Below are positions 17,868 through 26,883 of a stretch of 64,000 bases of DNA, in pieces. The DNA is from G965279355 sp965279355 (GTDB taxonomy: Bacteria; Pseudomonadota; Alphaproteobacteria; CACIAM-22H2): assembly GCA_965279355.1 (NCBI GenBank), contig OZ257155.1, positions 4,092,001-4,156,000 on the forward strand, written 5' to 3'. The translations under genes and the position numbers were made by a program. A model generated the notes under the pieces. That model saw nothing but the letters and a program-made list of their open reading frames with translations. It did not search any database and had not been told where the DNA came from. Each line of letters starts with the position of its first letter. The first letter of the stretch is position 1.

Positions 17868-20800
17868 ATGTTGCCGCTTCGGACCACGAGCATGAGCGAA
17901 CGTTTCGCCCTGTCAGCGCCGATCAGTTTCCCATTCCCGTCTGTGCGACCTGCCACCCTGCAGCGTTGGCTGCTGGGCATGGGCGCCGTGACGGTCGCCC
18001 TCATCGCCGCGATGGCGGCGGCTCTCATCTGGTATCTGCGGATCGAGACACTCGAGACGGCGCGCACCGACATGGCGAATCTGAGCGCCGTTCTGAATGA
18101 GCAAAGCGAACGTGCGCTGCAAAGCGTCGAACTGATTCTCGAGTCCGGCAAGGACCGCCTCAATTCTCCCTCGCTCGGCACGCAGCTCGCCGATGGCAGC
18201 CTGCATCGTTTCCTGCGCGACAAAAGCGAAAGCGCGCCGCAGATCCGGCAATTGCTTCTCGTCGGTGCCGACGGAAAGATGCTGGCGACTTCGGCAAGCC
18301 ACCCGCCGCCGTCTTCGGCGGTGCCCGATCGCGACTACTTTTACATCCAGCGCGAGACGACGGATGCCGGTCTGGTGATCGGCGGTCCTTTCCAGAGTCG
18401 TATCAACGGCGAATGGACGCTGCCGGCAAGTCTGCGCCTGGACAATCCCAACGGTACATTTGCCGGCGTCGTGGCGGCCGGAATCGACCCGGTCTATTTC
18501 GAGAATGTCTATCGCTCGGCAGGTGTCGGCACCACGGCGACGATCGTTCTCATGGATCGCAGCGGAGTCATTGTTGCCCGGTCATCGGGAAGCCGTCAGG
18601 GCATCGGCGAGCTATTCGCGGACCGCGCCGCGATGCTCGAAGCGATCGATCTGCACGGCGACAAGGTGGTGCAAATCCGGAAAAACAGCGGCGAAGCCCG
18701 GCTGGTCGCTCCGCGTCCCCTGGCGTCGTATCCGCTGATTGTCGTTGCTGAAATCGGCGAGCACGACGTGCTGGCTTCATGGCGGCGGCAGAGCCTTTCG
18801 ATCGGCGGTATTGCGGGTGCCGCCATCCTGTCGCTTGTCGCCCTGCTTGCCTTTCTGCGCCGCATGGCGGTCCGGCTTGAAATATCGGATGCCGCGCTTC
18901 GCCAGAGCGAGAAACTGTCGCGCGAGCAGGCCGAGAATCTGCAGGATGCGATCGATGCGATGGCCGATGGTTTTGTTCTTTACGATCAGGAAGACCGGTT
19001 CATCACCTGCAATCAGCGTTATCGCGAACTGCACTGCAAGACGCCGGGCGTCTTCGTGGCGGGAACGCCTTATCAAGAGGTCATTCGCGCTGTCCTGAAT
19101 GCCGGCGCAATGACGGTGCCTCCCGAAGGAATCGACCGCTACATCGAGCGCCGCATCGAGGAACGCAAGAGTCCGCAGAACTGGCGTGAGCGCGGTGCCA
19201 ACGGTCAGTGGCTTCGTCTCTCGGAACGCCGGACCCGCCTTGGGCGGATGGTGGGCGTTCATGCCGATATTACGGAACTGAAGCGGGCCCAGGCCGACGC
19301 GGAAGCCGCGCGCGCACGGATGGCCGACTGGGCGGAGGCGGCCAACGACTGGTTCTATGAGCTCGATGCCGATCTCAGATTTGCCTATCTGTCGGAAGGC
19401 TTCGAGAGAAATACCGGCATCAAGATCGCCGGGCTGTTGGGCAGGCCGTGCAGCGAGATTGCGCAGGGGGCGGACGCCCTTTTGAGCGCCTTGTCGGCAC
19501 GGGAGTCGTTCCGTGAAATCCGGATCCCGGCCGCCACGCCGGCTGGCGCGGAATTACATCTCGCACTCAGCGGCAAACCGATTTTCGAGCCGTCCGGTCG
19601 CTTCTGCGGCTTCCGCGGCGCGGCGCGCGACATTACGGCGCAGGTGACGGCCGAGCAAGCGCTAGAGCGCCAGACGACGATTCTGACAACGCTCATCGAC
19701 AAGCTGCCGGTCGGCGTCTCGATGGCGGACGCCGACATGAAGATCATTGCGTTCAATCCGATTTTCTACGAACTGCTGGGTGTACCGCCGCGGCTCTTCG
19801 CCGTCGGCAAGCCGGTGGAGGATTCTGTCCGCTATAGCGCCGCAAACGGCGAATACGGCCCGGGTGAGACGGAAGAAATCGTGCGCAGGGTCATGGCGCA
19901 GTTCACCGACGGACAGTTCCATCACGCCGAACGCCAGCGTCCCAATGGCCATATCATTGAAACCTATCGCATGCCGCTGCCGGACGGTGGCTTTGTCGGC
20001 GTCATCTCCGACGTCACGGAGCAGCGCGCGCGAGAGCGCGCCCTGCAGAAGGCGCATGGTCAGATGGAGGAGCAGGCGGCGGCGCTGACTCGCCAGAGCG
20101 TGCTGCTCTCCATGCTGATCCAGAACATGCCGGTCGGCGTCGCGCTGATCGACAGCGATATGAAGGTGATGGCATTCAACTATCTCTTCATAGAGATGAA
20201 CGACTTCGCGCCGGGCGATCTGAAAACCGGAGATTCCTTCGAGAAGGCGATCCGTCATACCGCCAAGATGGGTGGCTACGGAGAGGGGGATATAGAGAAC
20301 ATCGTCAGCCAGCGCCTCCGAATCGACTCTACAGAGCCGGTGAAGGTCAGGCTGACCCGCTCCGATGGGCGCATTTTCGAGGCAAGCCGGATGCCGCTGC
20401 CGAACGGCGGCTTCGTTGCGACGCAAATCGACGTGACCGAGCAGCACGAGCGTGAGCAGGCCTTGCGCGAGGCGCAGGCCAAGCTTGAAGTGCAGACCGG
20501 AGCGCTTTCGGACCAGGCCGATCGTTTTTCGACGCTGATCGAGAATCTTCCGGCCGGCGTCTGCCTCGCGGATCGCGACCTGAACGTCCTCGCCTTCAAT
20601 CGTCTCTATGTTGAGATGCTCGAATTGCCGCCCGGCATGATCGATGTCGGTAAGCAGCACGAGGATATCTTCCGGTATCTCGCCGAGCGGGGCGAATATG
20701 GTCCTGGCGATCCCGAAGCATTCGTCCGTCAGCGCTTGTCACTGGCGCGTGAGCGCCGCCCGCTCCAGTTCGAGCGGGTGCGCCCGAACGGACAGGTTTT

Positions 20801-22556
20801 CGAGGTGCGGCATATTCCGCTGGCGGGCGGGGGCTTCGTCGGCGCCTTTACCGATGTGACGGAGCGTCATCGCCGCGAGCGCGAGCTGAGCGAGGCGCAC
20901 GGACGCCTGGCGCGGCAGGCGGCGGACCTGGCGACGACGGCGGAGAAGATGGAGGCAGCGCGTGCGGACGCCGAGCGCGCCCGTGTTGCCGCGGATACCG
21001 CCAGTCGCGCAAAATCTGATTTCCTCGCCAACATGAGCCATGAAATCCGGACGCCGATGAACGGCATCCTTGGCATGAACAGTCTTCTTCTCGATACCGA
21101 GCTGAACGAAGAACAGACCCAGTATGCCACGACGGTCAGGGATTCCGCCGAAGCGCTGCTGGCCATTCTCAACGACATTCTCGATATCTCGAAACTGGAG
21201 GCAGGCCGGATCGAGATCGAACGGATCGAGTTCGATCTGCGCGAGCTTGTCCAGGGCGCGATGGAACTCCTGACTCCACGCGCTCATGAAAAACATCTCA
21301 GTCTTCAGTCGTATGTGGATCCCGCGAGCGACGGTCTGTTCAGGGGCGATCCGACGCGTGTCCGTCAGGTTCTTCTGAACCTTGTCGGCAACGCGATCAA
21401 GTTTACCGACGAGGGGTCGGTGGCGGTCGATGTGCGCTACGAGACGGACGTGGACGGCGGCTCGCTGATTCGGGTCACCGTCGCCGATACGGGCATGGGC
21501 ATCTCGGAGGACGTGCGGGGCCGCCTGTTCAGCAAGTTTACGCAGGCCGACGGTTCGATCACGCGCCGTTACGGGGGCACCGGTCTCGGCCTCTCCATCT
21601 CCAAGCAGCTTGTGGAGATGATGGGAGGCACGATCGGCGTCGAAAGCACGTTTGGCGAAGGCAGCACTTTCTGGTTCACCGTTCATCTGGACCGCTCCAG
21701 TGACAGCGATGCGGTGGAGATCCCGGCCGGACGCCTCCGTGCTTCGGTTGACCGCAGTCCGGCCGTGCAGGCGGCGATGGCCGCCGCGAACGAAGCGGCC
21801 GGCCGTCGCCTTCTGCTGGCGGAGGATAACCCCGTGAACCGGCAGTTCGCGGTGACCCTGCTGACCCGCGCGGGCTACCGGGTTGATATTGCCGTCAACG
21901 GCGAGGAAGCCGTCGCCGCCATCGAAAGCAACGACTACGACGTCGTCCTGATGGACGTGCAGATGCCGGTGATGGACGGCGTTCAGGCCACGCGGAAAAT
22001 CCGGGCGCTCGGTGCCCCGAAATCGGATGTCCCGATCATTGCCCTGACCGCGCACGCGATGGCCGGCGCGCGCGACGAATATCTTGCCGCCGGCATGGAC
22101 GACTATCTCTCGAAGCCGTTCAAGCGCGACGATCTGCTGGTGACGATCGAGCGCTGGATGATTGGCGGGGAGCCCGCGGTTCTGGAAGAGGGCGGTCCGG
22201 TTGTCGGTCCCGCGCCTCTGATCCTCGACGAGAGCCAGCTGGCGCCGCTTGAAGCGACGCCGCAACTCAAGGGATTGATCGAGACCTATCTGGTGAACTC
22301 GGCGGAGCTTGTTTCGCGCATCGAGGCCAGCGTTGCGAATGGCGACATCGATCAGCTCGGGCGGGCCGCGCACGACTTGGTCAGCACGTCGGGAAATTTC
22401 GGCGCCCGGCAGCTGCAGGCGCTGGCCGGCCGTATCCAGTCGGCCTGCAGATCGGGTGAACGCGAGGCGGCCCTGGCAGCGGCGGCCGAGGTGCGTGCCC
22501 TGTCGGAGCAGGCATCGCATGCATTGCGCGAACGGTTTCTGGCATCGGCCGCGTGA
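17868..22556 (+). CDS. Giant hybrid histidine kinase: Cache-PAS5-HisKA-HATPase-REC-Hpt
   Basis: A protein of about 1562 residues. TM1 (about 34-57) and TM2 (about 312-332) bracket a periplasmic Cache-type sensor. Five PAS domains follow from about 350 to 1010, of which the last three are evident tandem copies sharing RPNG or SDGR and MPLPDGGFVG-like blocks. Then come HisKA (MSHEIRTPMNG, about 1055), HATPase (TGLGLSISKQL), a receiver (about 1312-1427; acceptor Asp in VLMDVQMPVMDG) and a C-terminal Hpt (AAHDLVSTSGNFG, about H1501). All four stations of a phosphorelay are fused, as in BarA/ArcB-type sensors. Start choice is uncertain: ATG 17868 (used), ATG 17892 or TTG 17832. A separate receiver gene follows directly. 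Confidence 0.92.
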   Translation: MLPLRTTSMSERFALSAPISFPFPSVRPATLQRWLLGMGAVTVALIAAMAAALIWYLRIETLETARTDMANLSAVLNEQSERALQSVELILESGKDRLNSPSLGTQLADGSLHRFLRDKSESAPQIRQLLLVGADGKMLATSASHPPPSSAVPDRDYFYIQRETTDAGLVIGGPFQSRINGEWTLPASLRLDNPNGTFAGVVAAGIDPVYFENVYRSAGVGTTATIVLMDRSGVIVARSSGSRQGIGELFADRAAMLEAIDLHGDKVVQIRKNSGEARLVAPRPLASYPLIVVAEIGEHDVLASWRRQSLSIGGIAGAAILSLVALLAFLRRMAVRLEISDAALRQSEKLSREQAENLQDAIDAMADGFVLYDQEDRFITCNQRYRELHCKTPGVFVAGTPYQEVIRAVLNAGAMTVPPEGIDRYIERRIEERKSPQNWRERGANGQWLRLSERRTRLGRMVGVHADITELKRAQADAEAARARMADWAEAANDWFYELDADLRFAYLSEGFERNTGIKIAGLLGRPCSEIAQGADALLSALSARESFREIRIPAATPAGAELHLALSGKPIFEPSGRFCGFRGAARDITAQVTAEQALERQTTILTTLIDKLPVGVSMADADMKIIAFNPIFYELLGVPPRLFAVGKPVEDSVRYSAANGEYGPGETEEIVRRVMAQFTDGQFHHAERQRPNGHIIETYRMPLPDGGFVGVISDVTEQRARERALQKAHGQMEEQAAALTRQSVLLSMLIQNMPVGVALIDSDMKVMAFNYLFIEMNDFAPGDLKTGDSFEKAIRHTAKMGGYGEGDIENIVSQRLRIDSTEPVKVRLTRSDGRIFEASRMPLPNGGFVATQIDVTEQHEREQALREAQAKLEVQTGALSDQADRFSTLIENLPAGVCLADRDLNVLAFNRLYVEMLELPPGMIDVGKQHEDIFRYLAERGEYGPGDPEAFVRQRLSLARERRPLQFERVRPNGQVFEVRHIPLAGGGFVGAFTDVTERHRRERELSEAHGRLARQAADLATTAEKMEAARADAERARVAADTASRAKSDFLANMSHEIRTPMNGILGMNSLLLDTELNEEQTQYATTVRDSAEALLAILNDILDISKLEAGRIEIERIEFDLRELVQGAMELLTPRAHEKHLSLQSYVDPASDGLFRGDPTRVRQVLLNLVGNAIKFTDEGSVAVDVRYETDVDGGSLIRVTVADTGMGISEDVRGRLFSKFTQADGSITRRYGGTGLGLSISKQLVEMMGGTIGVESTFGEGSTFWFTVHLDRSSDSDAVEIPAGRLRASVDRSPAVQAAMAAANEAAGRRLLLAEDNPVNRQFAVTLLTRAGYRVDIAVNGEEAVAAIESNDYDVVLMDVQMPVMDGVQATRKIRALGAPKSDVPIIALTAHAMAGARDEYLAAGMDDYLSKPFKRDDLLVTIERWMIGGEPAVLEEGGPVVGPAPLILDESQLAPLEATPQLKGLIETYLVNSAELVSRIEASVANGDIDQLGRAAHDLVSTSGNFGARQLQALAGRIQSACRSGEREAALAAAAEVRALSEQASHALRERFLASAA

Positions 22557-22576
22557 GGGGGAAAGAGGATCGGAAA

Positions 22577-23008
22577 ATGGACACGCAGGATAATCGCAGC
22601 AAGGTCGTACTGGGCGTCGACGACGATCCGACCAATCTCGAATTCCTGAAGCTGACCCTGATGGCGGGCGGTTACAGTTTTGTCGGTGCGTCGAACGGAG
22701 AGCAATGCATCAGTCTCGTGCTGCGGGTGCCGCCGCGGCTGATACTGCTCGATGTGCAGATGCCGGGAATGGATGGTTATGAGACCTGCCGGCGCCTGCG
22801 CCAGATGGAATCTCTGGACAGCGTGCCGATTTCTTTTCTGACGGCACGCAAAAGTCGCGAAGATGTCCGCATGGGCCTGGCTTCAGGCGGGAATGACTTC
22901 ATCGTGAAGCCGTTTCTGCGCGATCGCCTGCTTGAGCGTGTCCGTCACTGGACCAATCGCAAAATCGAGCCGCCGAAGCAGCCGGCCAGCGCAGCCCCGG
23001 CAGCCTGA
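22577..23008 (+). CDS. Single-domain response regulator with short basic/proline tail
   Basis: A 143-residue receiver with acidic residues in GVDDDPTN, the acceptor Asp in LLDVQMPGMDGYETC and Lys in IVKPFLRDRLL. The final 20 residues are rich in Lys, Pro and Ala and look unstructured. AGAGGA lies 8 nt before the ATG at 22577; a GTG at 22553 is less likely. It begins 20 nt after the giant hybrid kinase and is the obvious receiver for that kinase's Hpt domain. With no output domain, it probably acts by protein contact. Confidence 0.88.
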   Translation: MDTQDNRSKVVLGVDDDPTNLEFLKLTLMAGGYSFVGASNGEQCISLVLRVPPRLILLDVQMPGMDGYETCRRLRQMESLDSVPISFLTARKSREDVRMGLASGGNDFIVKPFLRDRLLERVRHWTNRKIEPPKQPASAAPAA

Positions 23009-23013
23009 ACCGC

Positions 23014-23640
23014 TTATCGCCCGGGCCGCGTTGTCGTGCCGGGTGCCGCCAGTGTCCACTCGACCATCTGTTTCATGACCTTGCCGAGCGCATCGTCGAA
23101 CGCCAGCACTATGCTTTCGAGATCGGCCTTTTCCGCGCGGATGAGGCGATCGGCCGTCTGATTGGCGACGATGGTGCGGTCGGGCATCCGGACCAGCTTT
23201 CCGTTCAGGCGGACATGGACCTGCGGCGGCTGGCCGGGTTTGTCGTACTCGGCTTGGAATTCGCGAAGCTCGGTAAACAGCACGTAGTCGGCACGGAGCT
23301 GGGTGGTTTCACGGCTGACCGCTCTGATCTTTCCGCTGTTTTCGAAGGATTCGATCAGCAGGGTCTGAACCAGCTGTGGTGCCATGTCGGTCCAGTTGGC
23401 ACGGGCGTAGAAATCCAGGGTTAGCGGCGTCCGCTGCAGGGCGATGCGCTGGGAATTCAGGCCGGCAGCGGCAATCGGCCGCTCGATGGTGAGTTGCCAG
23501 TCGACACGCGGAACGGTCGCATCGAACGTGCTTTTGGGCGTCAGCGTGTAGAGTTGCGGCGGCTCGCCGCCGCCAGGCAGTGCGCAGCCGGCCGCCAGCA
23601 GCGCGACCGCGAGGACGGAGAGGACATTACGACGTCTCAT
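23014..23640 (-). CDS. MCE/Mla-associated ABC auxiliary lipoprotein (PqiC/DUF330-like)
   Basis: A 208-residue lipoprotein. The signal peptide ends in the lipobox LAAGC (Cys19), so it is anchored to a membrane facing the periplasm. The mature part begins QLYTLTPKST, the usual start of the ABC-type transport auxiliary family (PqiC-like), and continues with RTPLTLDFYARANWTDMAP. It overlaps the mlaD-like gene upstream by 4 nt and ends the operon. It probably acts as the outer-membrane end or accessory of the lipid-transfer system. Confidence 0.87.
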   Translation of the reverse strand: MRRRNVLSVLAVALLAAGCALPGGGEPPQLYTLTPKSTFDATVPRVDWQLTIERPIAAAGLNSQRIALQRTPLTLDFYARANWTDMAPQLVQTLLIESFENSGKIRAVSRETTQLRADYVLFTELREFQAEYDKPGQPPQVHVRLNGKLVRMPDRTIVANQTADRLIRAEKADLESIVLAFDDALGKVMKQMVEWTLAAPGTTTRPGR

Positions 23641-24590
23641 CGGGCTTCAACTCCTCTTTGCTGGTCGCCGAACAGGAAGCGAGCGGGATCGCGCTCGAAC
23701 TGCAGGCCAAGCCGCTGAAATGTCCCGACAAGGGCCCTGGCTTCGGCCAGGAACTGCGTCAGTTCGTAAAGACCGGTATCGCCGAAATCGCGGATCGCCT
23801 CGCGGTTTTCGGTCGCGACGCTGCGATACTCTTCCGCCATTTGCGTGAAGGCCTTGGCCGTGTCTTCGGCGCGCGCGGCAAGACGGCGCACGTCGCCGCC
23901 GACCGAGCCGGTGAGGCCGTGCAGTTCCTTCGCGAGCTGGGTCAGCGATTGCGCGGTTTCGCGCAGGGCACCCGCCGCCGTCGCCGCTTCGCTCAGGGTC
24001 TTGCCGATATCCTCGCGCGATGTCGCCACGGTGCCGAGGATGCTTTCGAGATGCAGCAGCACGCTGCCGATGGCGCGGCGGTTCTCGTCGTTCAGCAGAT
24101 CGTTCGCGCGCGTCGCGAGGTCAACGATCTGTCCTGTGATCTCGGGCATGCGCTCGAAGATGTGCTCGAGCGGCGAGGGGACCGCCTTGATGACGGCGCG
24201 GCGTTTGCCCGGCCGCGGTTCCAGCAGGGGCGCCGACTGCGTCCCGCCCAGGAGCTGCACGAAGCTCAGGCCCGTGATGCCCTGGAGCTGCAGCTGGGCG
24301 GCGGTGTCGATCTTGATCGGCGTTCCCTCGCGAATGGCGACGGTGACCTGGATCAGCTCGACGTTTTCCTCGTCGATGGCGATATCCGTGACCCGGCCGA
24401 CCGGCACGCCCCGATACTGCACAGCCGACCCGTTCTGCAGGCCGGCGACCGAACCCGTGAAATAGACGTAGTAGTAGACGTTGTCGTCATGCAGGCCGGC
24501 CCGGACCAACCACATGCCAAAACCGATGCCGCCGACAATGAGCGTCAGGACAAACAGCCCGACCAGCAGGTAACTCGCGCGCGTCTCCAT
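23637..24590 (-). CDS. mlaD: MlaD-family MCE-domain substrate-binding protein
   Basis: A 317-residue inner-membrane-anchored periplasmic protein. One N-terminal membrane helix (about 8-30) is followed by a single MCE domain (about 38-120: YFTGSVAGLQNGSAVQYRGV and GRVTDIAIDEEN, ending LSFVQLLGG). A long helical region (about 150-300) with many heptad-like repeats follows. MCE proteins form hexameric rings that pass phospholipids between membranes. The long helical tail is like the tube-forming type (PqiB/LetB or Mce-like) rather than short E. coli MlaD. It sits 2 nt downstream of the ATPase gene. Confidence 0.92.
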   Translation of the reverse strand: METRASYLLVGLFVLTLIVGGIGFGMWLVRAGLHDDNVYYYVYFTGSVAGLQNGSAVQYRGVPVGRVTDIAIDEENVELIQVTVAIREGTPIKIDTAAQLQLQGITGLSFVQLLGGTQSAPLLEPRPGKRRAVIKAVPSPLEHIFERMPEITGQIVDLATRANDLLNDENRRAIGSVLLHLESILGTVATSREDIGKTLSEAATAAGALRETAQSLTQLAKELHGLTGSVGGDVRRLAARAEDTAKAFTQMAEEYRSVATENREAIRDFGDTGLYELTQFLAEARALVGTFQRLGLQFERDPARFLFGDQQRGVEAR

Positions 24591-24592
24591 CC

Positions 24593-25357
24593 TCAGCTCC
24601 TGCTTGTCACCGCGCGTCCGCGCGGCCCGTGGAAATAATCCCTGGTCCAGGGATGCGGCAGCGCCATGAGTTCGCTCATCGTGCCGACCATAATACGTTT
24701 GTCGAGAAGCACCGCAATGCGATCGGTAATCGAGGCCAGAGAGTCCAGGTCGTGGGTCACCATCACAACGGTCAGGCCGAGACTCCGCTGCAGGTCGCGG
24801 ATCAGGTTGTCGAAATCGCCGGCGGCAATCGGATCGAGCCCGGCGGTGGGCTCGTCGAGGAAGAGGATTTCAGGATCGAGCGCCAGCGCCCGCGCGAGGG
24901 CAGCGCGTTTTTTCATGCCGCCTGAGAGTTCGGAAGGATACTTGGCCCCGGCTTCCGGCGGCAGGCCGACCAGCTGAAGCTTGAGCCGGATGAGGTCGCC
25001 GGCCAGCTTGCTCGGCACTTTCGTGTGCTCTTTGAACGGCACGCGGATGTTTTGCGCCACGGTCAGCGAACTGAACAGGGCGCCATTCTGATACAGCACG
25101 CCCCAGCGTTTCTGGAGAGCGCGGCGTTCGGCCGGCCGCATCTTCGCCGGAATCTGGCCGAAGACCTCGATCGTGCCGCCTTCGGGTTTCTTCAAGCCGA
25201 GGATCGTGCGCAGCAGGACCGATTTGCCGGTGCCCGAACCGCCGACGATGCCGAGGATCTCGCCCTTGCGGATATCGAGATCGAGCTTGTCGTGGATCGT
25301 CTGCGACCCGAAGCGGGTGACGAGGCCACGGATGCGGATGATCGGCGGCTCCGCCAT
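24593..25357 (-). CDS. mlaF: ABC transporter ATPase of the Mla/MCE lipid system
   Basis: A 254-residue ATPase. Walker A GGSGTGKS, ABC signature LSGGMKKRAALARAL, and Walker B with catalytic Glu in ILFLDEPTAGLDP are all visible, with the switch His in VTHDLDSL. The start at 25357 (MAEPPIIRIRG) is preferred because it follows the permease stop by one base; a longer reading would overlap the permease. It powers phospholipid movement with the MlaE permease encoded directly upstream and the MCE protein downstream. Confidence 0.95.
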   Translation of the reverse strand: MAEPPIIRIRGLVTRFGSQTIHDKLDLDIRKGEILGIVGGSGTGKSVLLRTILGLKKPEGGTIEVFGQIPAKMRPAERRALQKRWGVLYQNGALFSSLTVAQNIRVPFKEHTKVPSKLAGDLIRLKLQLVGLPPEAGAKYPSELSGGMKKRAALARALALDPEILFLDEPTAGLDPIAAGDFDNLIRDLQRSLGLTVVMVTHDLDSLASITDRIAVLLDKRIMVGTMSELMALPHPWTRDYFHGPRGRAVTSRS

Positions 25358-25358
25358 C

Positions 25359-26486
25359 TCAGACGCCGATATAGGAGAAGAAGATGGAAAAGACGGCATC
25401 GGCGATGATCACGAGGAAGATCGAATTCACCACCGATTTCGTGGTCATGCGGCCGACGCTTTCGGCGCCGCCTTCCACCTGGAGGCCGTGGTAGCAGCCG
25501 ACAAGCCCGATCAGGATGGCAAAGACCGGCGCCTTCACCAGACCTGTCCAGTAGGTCGACAACGACGTGGCACTGCGCAGCTGCTCCAGGAACTGCGTCA
25601 GCGAGAGATCGAGGGCCATTGTTGCCATCAATGCACCGCCGATTAGCCCCGCCATATCGGCGACGAAGACGAGGAGCGGCAGTGAAATGGTCACCGCCAG
25701 CAACCGCGGCAGCACCAGGACCTCGATGACATCGAGGCCGAGAGTCTGCATCGCATCGACTTCCTCGTTCACCTTCATCGTACCGATCTCGGCGGTGAAG
25801 GCACTGCCGGAGCGGCCGGCGACAAGGATCGCCGTCAGCAGCACGCCGATTTCGCGCAGGATGGAGATGCCGAGGAGGTTGACGGAATAAATTTCAGCCC
25901 CGAACGCACGGAGTTGATCCGCGCCCTGATAGGCAAGAACGACGCCGATCAGAAAGGACAGCAGTACGACGATCGGCAAGGCATTCACGCCGACCTGCTC
26001 GATATGCGAGGCGACCGAGATAAACCGTACGCGACCGGGCTTCAGGATCGTCCGGCCCAGCGTGATCACCGCCAGTCCGAAGAAGTTCAGGAGGTCGCGT
26101 GCCTCATAACCGGCATCGAGGGTCGTTCTGCCGATTCGTTCGACCATCGCGACAAGCGGAGAGGTGTCATTGCGGGCCAGTGCATGCCGGTCGCGCGGCG
26201 CCATGCGCTCCAGCAGGGCCGCGTGCTGCGGCCGGGCGCCGACGACGGTCACGGTTGTGCCGTGTTCTTCCAGCCGGTGCTGCATGCGGTACAGCAGCCA
26301 GGCGCCTGCCGTGTCGAGCGTCTCAAGCGCCGACAGATCGAAGCGCGCCGCTGCCACCTGCGGCGATCCGAATTCGTTAAGCTGCTGTTCGAGCCGGGGC
26401 GCATCGGCCAGCGTCCAAGGACCGCCGACAGACAAAACCCAAATGGCGCCATCCCGTGACGCGCGGCCCCAAGGCTGCCCCGCCAT
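25359..26486 (-). CDS. mlaE: MlaE-family permease with N-terminal STAS domain
   Basis: About 375 residues. An N-terminal STAS-like domain (LSVGGPWTLADAPRLEQQL, then FDLSALETLDTAGAWLLYR) is fused to an MlaE permease with five or six membrane helices. Permease hallmarks are LREIGVLLTAILVAGRSGSA, TAEIGTMKVNEEVDAM and the final KSVVNSIFLVIIADA. In gamma-proteobacteria the STAS part is a separate protein (MlaB); here it is fused. The start is uncertain: ATG 26486 is used, but ATG 26522 is close by and equally in frame. It heads the minus-strand operon mlaE-mlaF-mlaD-lipoprotein. Confidence 0.9.
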   Translation of the reverse strand: MAGQPWGRASRDGAIWVLSVGGPWTLADAPRLEQQLNEFGSPQVAAARFDLSALETLDTAGAWLLYRMQHRLEEHGTTVTVVGARPQHAALLERMAPRDRHALARNDTSPLVAMVERIGRTTLDAGYEARDLLNFFGLAVITLGRTILKPGRVRFISVASHIEQVGVNALPIVVLLSFLIGVVLAYQGADQLRAFGAEIYSVNLLGISILREIGVLLTAILVAGRSGSAFTAEIGTMKVNEEVDAMQTLGLDVIEVLVLPRLLAVTISLPLLVFVADMAGLIGGALMATMALDLSLTQFLEQLRSATSLSTYWTGLVKAPVFAILIGLVGCYHGLQVEGGAESVGRMTTKSVVNSIFLVIIADAVFSIFFSYIGV

Positions 26487-26691
26487 GCCCCGTTTCCCAG
26501 TCTCGCGGACAAGATGCCGCATCGCGGCCAAACCGGCCGCCCGCCCCCGCGTGCGGGGGAGTATATCCCAGCCTGCGGCCGGAGAAATATTTGTACCGGG
26601 TTCTGGTGCCTTATTTCGAAACCCGCAAATTAACCCCAATTTACCAGCCTTTTAGGGGCAGCTTCCGGCCTGCGGATTTCGTGAAAAGGGC

Positions 26692-26720
26692 CTTGCATTT
26701 TGCACCGCAGCATATATTAT
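26692..26720 (+). promoter_or_regulatory. Sigma70-type promoter of the small RNA
   Basis: CTTGCAT (26692-26698, with TTGCAT as -35), a 16-bp spacer, and TATTAT (26715-26720, one mismatch to TATAAT). The predicted start near 26727 coincides exactly with the first base of the first RNA hairpin. A palindrome GCACCGCA-N11-TGCGGTGC (26702-26728) covers the -10 region and could be a regulator site. Confidence 0.7.
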
Positions 26721-26726
26721 TGCGGT

Positions 26727-26819
26727 GCGGCATCTTTGATGCCGCCGATGGAAACAGCCTTGCTGTTTCCTGGGCGTTTCCTCCCTAAACTTGGGCCGTG
26801 CTTGCACGGCCTTTTTTTT
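26727..26819 (+). ncRNA. Trans-acting small RNA candidate (alpha-r8/suhB-like)
   Basis: About 93 nt with every part of an sRNA gene visible. Hairpin 1 is GCGGCATC / GATGCCGC (26727-26745, 3-nt loop). Hairpin 2 is GGAAACAGC / GCTGTTTCC (26750-26770, 3-nt loop). A single-stranded segment TTTCCTCCCTAAACTT (26777-26792) contains CCTCCC, complementary to ribosome-binding sites. A terminator hairpin GGCCGTG / CACGGCC is followed by eight Ts (to 26819). The layout and CCTCCC region resemble alphaproteobacterial alpha-r8/suhB (MmgR-type) RNAs as I remember them, which in Sinorhizobium limit phasin and polyhydroxybutyrate accumulation. The family name is tentative; the gene itself is well supported. 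Confidence 0.8.
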
Positions 26820-26883
26820 GCCCGCGGCCGGGCAGGGCGGCTTTCCCGGTGACGGGACGGCGCTCGGCAGGGTACGACCAGCC

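Noticed and set aside
26630..26644. TTAA-N7-TTAC resembling a CtrA site upstream of mlaE
   Set aside because: One half site is imperfect, and such AT-rich matches are expected by chance in an intergenic region. Without conservation data it is not supported.
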